Assembly: GCA_934754495.1 (NCBI GenBank)
Contig: CAKVHW010000002.1
Span: 146,463-210,462 of the forward strand
Reading direction: 5' to 3'
Source: an uncultured Clostridia bacterium
GTDB lineage: Bacteria > Bacillota > Clostridia > Christensenellales > UBA1242
DNA length: 64,000 nt
Made by a program: the position numbers and the translations under genes. Below the pieces are notes generated by a model. It did not search any database, was not told where the DNA came from, and saw only the letters and a program-made list of their open reading frames with translations. Of this stretch, positions 10,862 to 18,284 are shown one piece after another (position 1 is the stretch's first letter; every line of letters starts with the position of its first letter).

Positions 10862-10915
10862 ATATTTACACTAAGTAATGCAAAGTTTTTTACCTCAAAA
10901 AACAAAAAATAATCC

Positions 10916-10944
10916 TTGATTATACCCCCTAGCTGTGCTATTAT
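10916..10944 (+). promoter_or_regulatory. Sigma-A promoter of the ttcA-like gene
   Basis: TTGATT (10916-10921) and TATTAT (10939-10944) with a 17-base spacer, 25 bases before the ATG. It faces away from the giant-gene promoter. Confidence 0.6.
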
Positions 10945-10969
10945 AACTACTGATATTTAGGAGTAAATT

Positions 10970-11695
10970 ATGCAACAAATTTTATCATCAATGCGTAAAG
11001 CAATAGAAAGTTATAATATGATTCAAAGTGGCGACCGAATTGCTGTAGGTGTTTCTGGCGGAAAAGATAGCATGGTGCTACTTAAAGCACTTAAAGAATA
11101 TTCAAGATTTGCCACCACCCCTTTTGAAGTGGTTGGAATTACAATCGACATGTTTAATGATGGCAATTTTCAACCAGTTGTAGATTTTTGCAAGCAAGAA
11201 AATATTGAATACCACATAATTCCAAGCGATATTTACAAAATTGTTTTTGAAGAAAGAAAAGAAAAAAATCCTTGCAGTCTTTGTTCTAAATTAAGACGTG
11301 GTATGCTCAACACCAATGCGATTGCACTTGGTTGCAACAAACTTGCCCTTGGACACTCTGCCGATGATATGGTACACACATTTTTACTAAGCCTATTTTA
11401 TGAAGGCAGACTTAGCACACTTTCACCTACCAGTTACCTTGACCGTACAGGCATAACAGTAATTAGACCACTAATTCTAACTGACGAACGTGACATAATT
11501 TCTGCCAGCAAAAAACTTCCGGTTATTAAAAGCAAATGTCCAGTAGATAAACACACCCAACGCGAATACACTAAGGACGTTATTAAAGAAATTCAAAAGC
11601 AAATTCCTTTTGTAAAGGATCGTATTTTTGGAGCAATTACTCACCCCGAACGCAACAACTTACCACCAGAACAAATACCAAGAGATAAAAAATAA
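10970..11695 (+). CDS. ttcA: TtcA-family tRNA thiolation protein (PP-loop ATPase)
   Basis: The 241-residue protein has the PP-loop VGVSGGKDSMVLL near residue 26, which binds and adenylates with ATP, and a CSLC pair near residue 104, as in TtcA. TtcA enzymes place sulfur on cytidine 32 of some tRNAs and use an Fe-S cluster held by cysteines; a further Cys (KSKCPVD) lies near residue 190. Length is near that of short Firmicute TtcA-like proteins. The start at 10970 has TTAGGAG 7 bases upstream. It is a single-gene unit with its own promoter and ends at a hairpin shared with the convergent spoIIID. The exact tRNA target in Firmicutes is less certain than the family. Confidence 0.85.
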   Translation: MQQILSSMRKAIESYNMIQSGDRIAVGVSGGKDSMVLLKALKEYSRFATTPFEVVGITIDMFNDGNFQPVVDFCKQENIEYHIIPSDIYKIVFEERKEKNPCSLCSKLRRGMLNTNAIALGCNKLALGHSADDMVHTFLLSLFYEGRLSTLSPTSYLDRTGITVIRPLILTDERDIISASKKLPVIKSKCPVDKHTQREYTKDVIKEIQKQIPFVKDRIFGAITHPERNNLPPEQIPRDKK

Positions 11696-11711
11696 ATTTA
11701 ATTTTTCACTC

Positions 11712-11741
11712 AAAAAAACGGCTTAGTTAAGCCGTTTTTTG
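11712..11741. terminator. Bidirectional terminator between ttcA-like gene and spoIIID
   Basis: A-run, 8-bp stem ACGGCTTA/TAAGCCGT with a two-base loop, then a T-run. The flanking A and T runs extend the pairing and serve both strands. The right half lies inside the last codons and stop of spoIIID (stop at 11725-11723). Confidence 0.85.
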
Positions 11742-11971
11742 TATTTAATCCTTGTAGATTCTCCACCTCTAAGGTGTTTCTCCTTAAAGTTGTTTTTTAG
11801 CAGTATCTGAACTCTTAAATACAACTCATAGTTTTCGTATTTTAGTTTTTTAGAAAGATCGGTATGCACCGTACTTTTACTTAGTCCAAAAGCCTTTGCA
11901 GTTTTTCTTATTGTGCTACAATTTTCCAAAATATACATTCCCAGATTCTCCGACCTAGTCAAACAATTCAT
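11723..11971 (-). CDS. spoIIID: Stage III sporulation transcriptional regulator SpoIIID
   Basis: The 82-residue protein carries the SpoIIID helix-turn-helix (IRKTAKAFGLSKSTVHTDL) and the conserved basic C-terminal stretch HLRGGESTRIKYKK. SpoIIID is a DNA-binding regulator of the mother cell that tunes sigma-E genes and leads to sigma-K. The frame opens at a GTG (11983), but GAGGGGAG lies just upstream of the ATG at 11971, so the ATG is chosen. A good sigma-E-type promoter sits 43 bases upstream of the start, fitting mother-cell expression. The gene ends inside a terminator hairpin. Its neighbours are acpP and spoIIQ; in many sporeformers spoIIQ and spoIIID are close together, so the context supports the call. 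Confidence 0.93.
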   Translation of the reverse strand: MNCLTRSENLGMYILENCSTIRKTAKAFGLSKSTVHTDLSKKLKYENYELYLRVQILLKNNFKEKHLRGGESTRIKYKKRLN

Positions 11972-12013
11972 ACTCCCCTCCACATATTTTGGCTACAACT
12001 TAGTCATTAACAA

Positions 12014-12040
12014 AATATATGTCGAAAAATATACAAATAT
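12014..12040 (-). promoter_or_regulatory. Candidate sigma-E promoter of spoIIID
   Basis: On the minus strand ATATT (12040-12036), 14 bases, then CATATATT (12021-12014). This matches the sigma-E pattern (ATA-type -35 and CATAnnnT -10). No sigma-A-like pair was seen here. It lies just after the acpP terminator. Confidence 0.55.
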
Positions 12041-12052
12041 GTTAAAAAAAAG

Positions 12053-12086
12053 AAAAACACAAAGAATTTTAGACCTTTGTGTTTTT
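12053..12086. terminator. Terminator downstream of acpP
   Basis: Perfect 12-bp stem AAAAACACAAAG/CTTTGTGTTTTT with a 10-base loop. It lies 17 bases beyond the acpP stop and separates acpP from spoIIID. Confidence 0.85.
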
Positions 12087-12102
12087 ATTCAATATTTATA
12101 AT

Positions 12103-12333
12103 TTATTTTTTGGTTTTTGCTTCAAGCATTTTTACAATGTCGCCAACTGTTTTTAAATTAACAGCTTCTTCATCAGAAACAGAAACACCAAAACTATCTT
12201 CCATTGTCATTAATAATTCAACAACATCTAATGAATCAGCGCCAAGATCTTCTACTATCTTGCTTTCAAGTTTAATTTTATCTGCCTTTAGGTTTAGTTG
12301 TTCCATTAAAATTGCTTTTACTTTATCAAACAT
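12103..12333 (-). CDS. acpP: Acyl carrier protein
   Basis: The 76-residue acidic protein has the phosphopantetheine site DLGADSLDVVEL, with the modified serine near residue 36. It carries acyl chains as thioesters during type II fatty-acid synthesis in the cytoplasm. Length and sequence are ordinary for AcpP. AAGGCGG stands 9 bases before the ATG. The gene has its own near-consensus promoter and its own terminator. That it stands alone, between spoIIQ and spoIIID rather than beside fab genes or rnc, is unusual. It could be the housekeeping ACP or a second one; the window cannot tell. Confidence 0.95.
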   Translation of the reverse strand: MFDKVKAILMEQLNLKADKIKLESKIVEDLGADSLDVVELLMTMEDSFGVSVSDEEAVNLKTVGDIVKMLEAKTKK

Positions 12334-12364
12334 AATTACTACCGCCTTAATCTTTCATACCACG

Positions 12365-12393
12365 ATTATATAAAGTTTTTTAAAAAGTGTAAA
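12365..12393 (-). promoter_or_regulatory. Sigma-A promoter of acpP
   Basis: TTTACA (12393-12388), 17-base spacer, TATAAT (12370-12365), ending 32 bases before the acpP ATG. Confidence 0.7.
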
Positions 12394-12430
12394 GCAAATA
12401 AACCCATTTTTAATGTTTTTTGATTTTTTG

Positions 12431-13027
12431 TTATTTATTTTCCAACATTAAATAACCAGAAGGGTCAATCTTTTTATCATTGTCAAGCATTTCAAAATGA
12501 AGATGAGTACCAGCACTTAACTCCGAATGAGCAGTTTTGCCAGCAGTACCAATAACATCTCCTTTGCTTACATTTTGCCCAACCTTAACACTTACATTAT
12601 CACCAAGCGAACCATACACACTTTTTAAGTTGTTTCCATGATTAATAACAACATAATTACCTCTTAAGTAGTTGTTGCCCACTTCTTCAACCGTACCATT
12701 AGCAACCGACAATACATTACTTCCATCTTCGCAAGAAAAGTCAGTAGCCAAGTGTGCTTCATACTGTTTTAATGTTTCGTTGTATTGTAATTTGGTATTA
12801 CTATACCCCTTAATAATTTCAGCATTCAATAACGGCAAACCAAATGTCAACTTGCTTGCGTTAACTGGCTTGTCATCAACATTATTAACAACATTACCCT
12901 TCCCCTTTGTTCCATTTGATGCAATAAGAGCAATAATTAAAACCAATGCACATACACCAAACACAATTAAGTACCCATACTTTTTAAATAGATAAATTCC
13001 TCTTTCTTTTTTAGTCATTTTTTCCAT
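12431..13027 (-). CDS. spoIIQ: SpoIIQ-type LytM/M23 domain sporulation protein
   Basis: The 198-residue protein has one membrane span (YLIVFGVCALVLIIALIA, near residues 18-35) and an M23/LytM domain. The zinc-site motifs HxxxD (HLATD) and HxH (THLHFE) are both intact, as in clostridial SpoIIQ; the B. subtilis protein has lost them. SpoIIQ is made in the forespore, pairs with SpoIIIAH across the septum and helps engulfment. The frame begins at TTG 13033, but AGGAGG is spaced 8 bases from the ATG at 13027, so that start is used. A sigma-F-like promoter is directly upstream, and spoIIID is a near neighbour. Together these favour SpoIIQ over a generic wall hydrolase. Confidence 0.82.
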   Translation of the reverse strand: MEKMTKKERGIYLFKKYGYLIVFGVCALVLIIALIASNGTKGKGNVVNNVDDKPVNASKLTFGLPLLNAEIIKGYSNTKLQYNETLKQYEAHLATDFSCEDGSNVLSVANGTVEEVGNNYLRGNYVVINHGNNLKSVYGSLGDNVSVKVGQNVSKGDVIGTAGKTAHSELSAGTHLHFEMLDNDKKIDPSGYLMLENK

Positions 13028-13050
13028 AACCAAAACCTCCTTGATGTTTA

Positions 13051-13079
13051 ATATTTGCCACTAAATGCTAGGCATATAC
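13051..13079 (-). promoter_or_regulatory. Candidate sigma-F promoter of spoIIQ
   Basis: On the minus strand GTATA (13079-13075), exactly 15 bases, then GGCAAATAT (13059-13051). This fits the sigma-F pattern GYATA-N15-GGnnAnAnT except for one position. SpoIIQ is a classical sigma-F target. Confidence 0.6.
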
Positions 13080-13087
13080 CTGCAATT

Positions 13088-13504
13088 TTAAAAACCTTCA
13101 AAAATTGTTGGAATGCCAACTTTTACATCTTTTCCCACCGCAATTTGTAATGTTAATATATCACCAGTGTATATATTATCAAATTTACAATCATACACAA
13201 TATTGTCAAAAACATAATACTTTTTGACAATATGTATTTGCAATAAGTCAATAAATAATTTAAAATCTTTTTTAGAAATTTTAAAAGATATATATTTATA
13301 CCCATTAAATTTAAGGTTTAAATTATCAATATCTTTAATTATGTAGTCCCCCACCATCTGCCCATTACTAACGTTTTCACATGCAATTTCAACTTGCATT
13401 ATATCATATACAATGCTATTTAGAACCTGCAGCTTTATGTTATTTACACAAAGCATAAAGGCAAGCATTAAGCATATAAATACTAAAACATATAATCTTT
13501 TCAT
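13088..13504 (-). CDS. Small exported or anchored protein of unknown function upstream of spoIIQ
   Basis: The 138-residue protein begins MKRLYVLVFICLMLAFML, an uncleaved signal or anchor, followed by a soluble domain of about 115 residues with alternating hydrophobic strands. I do not recognise the family. It sits where spoIID or ywmB is often found next to spoIIQ, but it has no SpoIID motifs and is too short. The ribosome site is weak. There are 84 bases to spoIIQ, which contain the sigma-F-like promoter, so spoIIQ can be transcribed separately. A sporulation role is a guess from position. Confidence 0.7.
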   Translation of the reverse strand: MKRLYVLVFICLMLAFMLCVNNIKLQVLNSIVYDIMQVEIACENVSNGQMVGDYIIKDIDNLNLKFNGYKYISFKISKKDFKLFIDLLQIHIVKKYYVFDNIVYDCKFDNIYTGDILTLQIAVGKDVKVGIPTIFEGF

Positions 13505-13564
13505 ATGTTCTATTTATTGACTAAAATTATTATTATTAAAACCACACTCGGTTTTCTATAATGT

Positions 13565-13583
13565 AAGTTTTTGTCAAAAACTT
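13565..13583. promoter_or_regulatory. Inverted repeat in the divergent intergenic region
   Basis: AAGTTTTT-GTC-AAAAACTT, an 8-bp perfect inverted repeat, lies between the 13088-13504 gene (-) and the deacetylase-like gene (+). A further TGTCAAAA copy follows near 13593. It may be an operator; the low complexity makes chance possible. On the plus strand, TTGACA at 13631-13636 with TATAAA 15 bases later is a weak promoter candidate for the downstream gene. Nothing else was found between 13505 and 13715. Confidence 0.3.
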
Positions 13584-13715
13584 TTACTTTTATGTCAAAA
13601 TTTATACAACAAAAAACACAAACAGCAAACTTGACATTCCAGCAATTATAATATAAATGTAACACAACTAAACCTTAACATACATAATTACCAACAAAAT
13701 ACATCAAAATAAAAT

Positions 13716-14954
13716 ATGAAAAAATTAATATCTATTGTAATTACAACATCAATTATGTTGTCATTTATATTAGGCTTTAAAGTGGTATTTTTTAACAACT
13801 ATTATTTGTCAAATCAGTACAAAACCTACCCAATTTCAGACGGACTAGCCTATAGTTTCAACAAAGAAAAAATCAATTTAGACCTTACAAAAAACAAAGA
13901 AGATTTAATAAAACAGGCCAACACATTAATCAATAATGGCAATTATATTGAAGCCAAAGAACTGCTACAAGGCAGTATTTTTACAAACGACATACAAGTA
14001 TTATCACTTCTAAACCTAATCAATTTAAAGCAAAAGCAAGGCAATATGGTGCCTTATTTAGGCGAAGTAAATATATTAGAATTTAATCCAATTATATCAT
14101 TTCCCGAGATTTTAAAGAAAAACTCATCATACTCAGTCCAAATGGACGAAAACCAAATAACAATAGACGAATTTGAAAGAATACTTCTTTCGCTTTACAA
14201 CAACAATTATGTTTTAGTGAATATAAAAAGTTTTACAAACAACCCAATACTTCCACGTGGCAAAAAACCAATTGTATTACTATTAAATTCTAGCGAGTAC
14301 AGGACAAAACTTGGCAATGTTGACAAACTCATGCTTGACGACAACAACACCCTTGTAACATACACCCCAAAACGAAGTATTAACGACCGTTTACATCACT
14401 CCAACGACTTTATAACAGCCCTTAGTAAATTTGTTGATAATCACCCTACTTTTAGTCACAACAATGCAAAAGGACTAATATGTGTAGACGGTAGCCATGG
14501 AATATTAGGATATAAAACACAAAAAACAAACGCTAATAGCAAATTTCAAATAAAAAAGTGCACCGAACTTACAACCGTTCTAAAAGATATTGGTTGGCAA
14601 TTTGCTAGCAAGGGCTATAAATACGGCATAAATGAAAGCGACATAAACTTTTCAAGCGGACTTTCGCATTGGAAAGAAACAGTAGAGCCAATTCTAGGCA
14701 ACACTTCTATTTATTACGGAAGTTTTGACCTTAACACAAATGACTACAAACTCTCACTATTTGATACCTACAACTACAACGTGTTTATCTCCAATACAGC
14801 TCTTGAAACCCATAACACAGGCAAAACATTTTATTCTACAACAAAAATTTCCGGCAAAAGTTTAAGAGAAAATAGTGATGAATTATCAAAATATTTTGAC
14901 TGCGAAAAAGTATATGACCACCTAAATCGAAACACCACTTTTTGTAGCGTATAA
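13716..14954 (+). CDS. Polysaccharide-deacetylase-fold protein without recognisable catalytic residues
   Basis: The 412-residue protein has an N-terminal signal anchor (SIVITTSIMLSFILGFKVVF). From about residue 130 it follows a clostridial NodB-like deacetylase family: a lead segment ending in GKKPIVLLLNSSEYR, then VDNHPTFSHNNAKGLICVDG and GILGYKT, then DIGWQFASKGYKYG, and a C-terminal YFDCEKVYD. In active relatives, as I know them, the first segment has an Asp-Asp pair (SFDD type) and the third a His pair (SHSWGH type) that bind metal. Here they read LLNSSE and SKGYKYG. It is therefore probably a non-catalytic homologue on the outer face of the membrane, perhaps binding glycan. It stands alone on the plus strand and ends at a terminator shared with the next gene. 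Confidence 0.65.
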   Translation: MKKLISIVITTSIMLSFILGFKVVFFNNYYLSNQYKTYPISDGLAYSFNKEKINLDLTKNKEDLIKQANTLINNGNYIEAKELLQGSIFTNDIQVLSLLNLINLKQKQGNMVPYLGEVNILEFNPIISFPEILKKNSSYSVQMDENQITIDEFERILLSLYNNNYVLVNIKSFTNNPILPRGKKPIVLLLNSSEYRTKLGNVDKLMLDDNNTLVTYTPKRSINDRLHHSNDFITALSKFVDNHPTFSHNNAKGLICVDGSHGILGYKTQKTNANSKFQIKKCTELTTVLKDIGWQFASKGYKYGINESDINFSSGLSHWKETVEPILGNTSIYYGSFDLNTNDYKLSLFDTYNYNVFISNTALETHNTGKTFYSTTKISGKSLRENSDELSKYFDCEKVYDHLNRNTTFCSV

Positions 14955-14968
14955 TTAGTAAAACAAGA

Positions 14969-14995
14969 AAAAACACCTTAAACCAAGGTGTTTTT
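14969..14995. terminator. Bidirectional terminator
   Basis: Perfect 11-bp stem AAAAACACCTT/AAGGTGTTTTT with a 5-base loop, between the convergent deacetylase-like gene and the YbhN-type gene. Confidence 0.85.
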
Positions 14996-15045
14996 CTATT
15001 GTTTTAAATATAATGTTACAACAAATACAGAAACTAGAATTGCAT

Positions 15046-16314
15046 TTATTTTCTGTAATTTGCTTTCATTTTTAGTTCTACAAGTTTTGTTTCTTTATAT
15101 TTTCTATCACGTTTGTCGCCAATAATAATATCATATAGAATTACAATAAATCCTTGCAAGATATAAATATAATATGATGCAATTCTATATATTAGCATTG
15201 CCCAGAAAAGCAAACCATCTGAGAAAAGAGATGCAAACAATGCAGTAAACGAAATTTCTGCCACACCAGAACCACCTGGAAGCGGAACATACATCGTAGC
15301 AAGTTCACACACAATAAATTTGCAGAATATTATTGAAAATCCCACTTCAATATTATCCGACAACATCACATAAATTAAATACGGAATAAGTGCCTTTAAT
15401 AGCACCACTCCTGCCGATGAAATAAACGCAAGGAGTGACGTCCAAAAGTCTTTTAGGTAAAACCTTATACTCTTTTGATATTCACTAAGACTGCGATATA
15501 CCACACGACTAGTTTTTTCATAGTTTTTAACAAGTTTTATTTTGCTTAAAAATTTTATAAACCCAATAATCAGCCTTGATGCAACCTTTTTGCTAAGGGT
15601 AATAAAAATAATAAGTAGCAAAAACACAACACTAATTATAAGTGACACAATTGACAAGCCCACAACAAGTGATGATTTAGTGCCCCACATTCCAGAGCCC
15701 ACAATAAGCATAATAAGTGCAATTAGGCAAAATGAAATTTGCGAATACATATACTTAGCAAGCGGTACAGAAGTAGCCACTCCGGTATTAACACCCCTTG
15801 TGCTAAGGTAGTAAATTTGAAAAGGTTGACCACCAAAAGAAAATGGTGTTATACAGTCATAATAGCGGCAAATTGCAGTGGACTTATAACTTATAATCGG
15901 TCTGCTAATTTTGGTCGCTTTTAGTATCAATAACCATGTTCTAAACGATTCTAAAAACATTATTGCCAAAAATACTAATACAATTAAGCCAACGCCTTTA
16001 AAACTAACGTTTTCTTTAAACAAGTCGCCAGGATCTTTAATACCGTATTTTCGTGATTGATACAAAAGTATAACTACAAGTACAACCACACTTATACAGA
16101 AAAAAACAAGGTTTATAATTCGACTTTTGTTGGTTTTTTGTGATTTAACCTTAGCCTCGGTATCTTTTAGCACCTGCTCGTCTGCAAGGTTTTCTTTTAT
16201 CACACCTTCAGCATCTTCGTCTTTATAAACTGCAAATTCTTCAACCATCGATTCCGTGGTTTCGTTGACTTGGTCGTTGGATATTAAGTTGTCTTTATTT
16301 TCTTTATCTTCCAT
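15046..16314 (-). CDS. YbhN/UPF0104 membrane protein (lysylphosphatidylglycerol synthase TM-region family)
   Basis: The 422-residue protein has an acidic, charged N-terminal tail of about 65 residues, then about eight membrane spans. It carries the family segments CITPFSFGGQPFQIYYLS and VPLPGGSGVAEIS. The fold is that of the flippase half of MprF, without the synthase half. Family members are thought to move lipids across the membrane; the substrate is not known here. A TTGACA/TAGTAT promoter lies upstream. No clear ribosome site precedes the ATG at 16314. It is a single-gene unit bounded by hairpins on both sides. Confidence 0.85.
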   Translation of the reverse strand: MEDKENKDNLISNDQVNETTESMVEEFAVYKDEDAEGVIKENLADEQVLKDTEAKVKSQKTNKSRIINLVFFCISVVVLVVILLYQSRKYGIKDPGDLFKENVSFKGVGLIVLVFLAIMFLESFRTWLLILKATKISRPIISYKSTAICRYYDCITPFSFGGQPFQIYYLSTRGVNTGVATSVPLAKYMYSQISFCLIALIMLIVGSGMWGTKSSLVVGLSIVSLIISVVFLLLIIFITLSKKVASRLIIGFIKFLSKIKLVKNYEKTSRVVYRSLSEYQKSIRFYLKDFWTSLLAFISSAGVVLLKALIPYLIYVMLSDNIEVGFSIIFCKFIVCELATMYVPLPGGSGVAEISFTALFASLFSDGLLFWAMLIYRIASYYIYILQGFIVILYDIIIGDKRDRKYKETKLVELKMKANYRK

Positions 16315-16332
16315 AACACACTATCCATATAT

Positions 16333-16362
16333 ATACTATCAAATTAAGTCTTACAATGTCAA
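16333..16362 (-). promoter_or_regulatory. Sigma-A promoter of the YbhN-type gene
   Basis: TTGACA (16362-16357), 18-base spacer, TAGTAT (16338-16333), 18 bases before the ATG. Confidence 0.55.
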
Positions 16363-16378
16363 AAGGTTACAATAAAAA

Positions 16379-16412
16379 AACAACATCAAACCACAAAGTA
16401 TTTGATGTTGTT
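16379..16412. terminator. Terminator downstream of the PrsA-like gene
   Basis: Perfect 12-bp stem AACAACATCAAA/TTTGATGTTGTT with a 10-base loop. On the minus strand it is followed by a run of T, just beyond the prsA-like stop. Confidence 0.85.
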
Positions 16413-16431
16413 TAAAAATTTTTTAATTTTT

Positions 16432-18204
16432 TTATTTTGTAAGGTCTTTGTATCTATTTTCGTATTTAACAATATTAACAAATTCAAAGCAATTGCTTAC
16501 AAAGTTGCTTGCTGCTGTTTTATAGTTTTCAGTAGCAACAGTGTCATAAATCTTAGCAAAGATTGTTTTGTTACTGCTACGTTGAGTCTTAACACTCATT
16601 AAGTCTTCAGCAGTAAGTGAATTAATGTCGCTTACAACATTTTTAACAATTCCAGCATGGTACAAAATATGAACACCATATTCTGTAATAACCATATCGC
16701 TTAAAGCACCTTCTTCTTGTTCCTTGTTAAGTTTTCTTGCAGTATCAGCAAATTCCTTAACCATTTTATCTTTTACTTCGGTGTCTAGATTTACAACATA
16801 AGCAAAGTCTTTATTCATAATTCCTTCGTCATCGTTGTATAGATAAATCATATCATTAAATAGTTTTGCACGTTCATTTAGGGCAAGTTCTAATTCTTCA
16901 CCAGTTTTGCCTTTGTATTGAGCTTTGTTCACATAATTTTTAATTTTATTTGTTACTTCCAAAGCATTAGAAGTATATTTTTTGCCGTCAATTTCGTAAG
17001 TAACAACGGTACGATTTGCAATTTCTTTAACACGAGCATCGTAGTTTTCTTGTGTAATCTTATGAGCACTTAGTTTGTTTTTAAGTTCGGTAATTTCGGC
17101 TTTTTGCGCATCACTAAATTTCATTAAGATATGAGAAACATACATGTATTCGTTTCCACTATTATAGTGATAATAAATGTCGTCAATGCTATCGCCAGCC
17201 ATTGCTGTATGATATGCACTTTCGTCATTTTCGTATTGGTTCTTTTGAGCAGTATAACGTTCTTTAAAATAATCTACAACCGCTTGTTTTACACTATCAT
17301 TCAAAACGTAAACATTGTTTTTAGCATTGTAAGTAAAGTTGTAATTAATGTTGTACCATTTTTCAAAAATTGAAATATATTCACTTCTTGTATAACTCTT
17401 AGTAAGTCTTTCAATTTCTGCATTTAAAACTTCTTGTTCGCCTGTTTTTGCGCCTTCAGCTTTAGCTGCTTCTTGCAATTGTTTAATATATCTTGTATAG
17501 GCTTCTTTAGATACTTCTGGGTCGCTAATTTGTTGTTTGAATGTGTCACCAGCAACTCTTGTATCATAAGTTTTTGTTAGTTGATTAGGGTTTAAAATAA
17601 TTGCTTGTTTTTCTACTTCGGTTGTGCTTCCTTCTACAACAACATCAACCTTAATGTTTGTCATAAGCACTTTGCTATCATATGCTTCATATGCTTTTCT
17701 AAGTGATTCTACCTTATCTTCTGAAAGGTCATCTTGATTTGTGTAATTGTAATTCCATTCTTCATACACTTCTTTTTCTAGTGATGTAATTTGTTCTTGA
17801 ATGGCATCATACACTTTTAGCTTTACTTCGTTTCTATCAGCATCGGTAAATTGAATGTCGTAATTTGGATTATCGAAGTAATTTTTCTTAATGTACTTAT
17901 ATAATAGGTCAACATTAACCATATTATTGATGGCATAATTCATGCCTTCGCTTGCTTTAATTTGACCATTAGAAACGTAATTGTATGCATAGTTGTAATA
18001 AGCATTAATAAGGTCTTTTTTAGTATATTTTTCAATGTAATCGTTGTAGTCTTCGCCATATCCATCTTTAAGTTCTACAGAAATTACAATCTGATTGTAA
18101 TATTTAGCCTTATTGATTTCAATTAAGTTACAACCCGCAAACATAAACATGCTTAAAAACATGGCACATATTACGGTTAATATTTTTTTAGTAGTAGCTT
18201 TCAC
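16432..18204 (-). CDS. prsA: PrsA-like peptidyl-prolyl isomerase lipoprotein (foldase)
   Basis: The 590-residue protein starts at a GTG (18204) with GGGAGA 9 bases upstream. It has a lipoprotein signal ending MFAGC (Cys about 25), so it is anchored outside the membrane. A parvulin domain runs from about residue 355 (YMYVSHILMKF) to about 515 (TEYGVHILYHAG), with an inserted Lys/Glu-rich segment that makes it longer than usual. The flanking helical SurA/PrsA-type regions are rich in Tyr, Asn and Lys. PrsA helps exported proteins fold after Sec transport. The length is about twice that of B. subtilis PrsA, mostly from the N-terminal helical part. It has its own promoter and terminator. Confidence 0.82.
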   Translation of the reverse strand: MKATTKKILTVICAMFLSMFMFAGCNLIEINKAKYYNQIVISVELKDGYGEDYNDYIEKYTKKDLINAYYNYAYNYVSNGQIKASEGMNYAINNMVNVDLLYKYIKKNYFDNPNYDIQFTDADRNEVKLKVYDAIQEQITSLEKEVYEEWNYNYTNQDDLSEDKVESLRKAYEAYDSKVLMTNIKVDVVVEGSTTEVEKQAIILNPNQLTKTYDTRVAGDTFKQQISDPEVSKEAYTRYIKQLQEAAKAEGAKTGEQEVLNAEIERLTKSYTRSEYISIFEKWYNINYNFTYNAKNNVYVLNDSVKQAVVDYFKERYTAQKNQYENDESAYHTAMAGDSIDDIYYHYNSGNEYMYVSHILMKFSDAQKAEITELKNKLSAHKITQENYDARVKEIANRTVVTYEIDGKKYTSNALEVTNKIKNYVNKAQYKGKTGEELELALNERAKLFNDMIYLYNDDEGIMNKDFAYVVNLDTEVKDKMVKEFADTARKLNKEQEEGALSDMVITEYGVHILYHAGIVKNVVSDINSLTAEDLMSVKTQRSSNKTIFAKIYDTVATENYKTAASNFVSNCFEFVNIVKYENRYKDLTK

Positions 18205-18242
18205 AGTAAAATTCTCCCATAATAATTATTAAAGTCTTAGGT

Positions 18243-18271
18243 ATTATACTATTATAATTAAAAATAATCAA
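18243..18271 (-). promoter_or_regulatory. Sigma-A promoter of the prsA-like gene
   Basis: TTGATT (18271-18266), 17-base spacer, TATAAT (18248-18243), 39 bases before the GTG start. No terminator was seen between mfd and this promoter. Confidence 0.65.
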
Positions 18272-18284
18272 GAAATAAACAACA

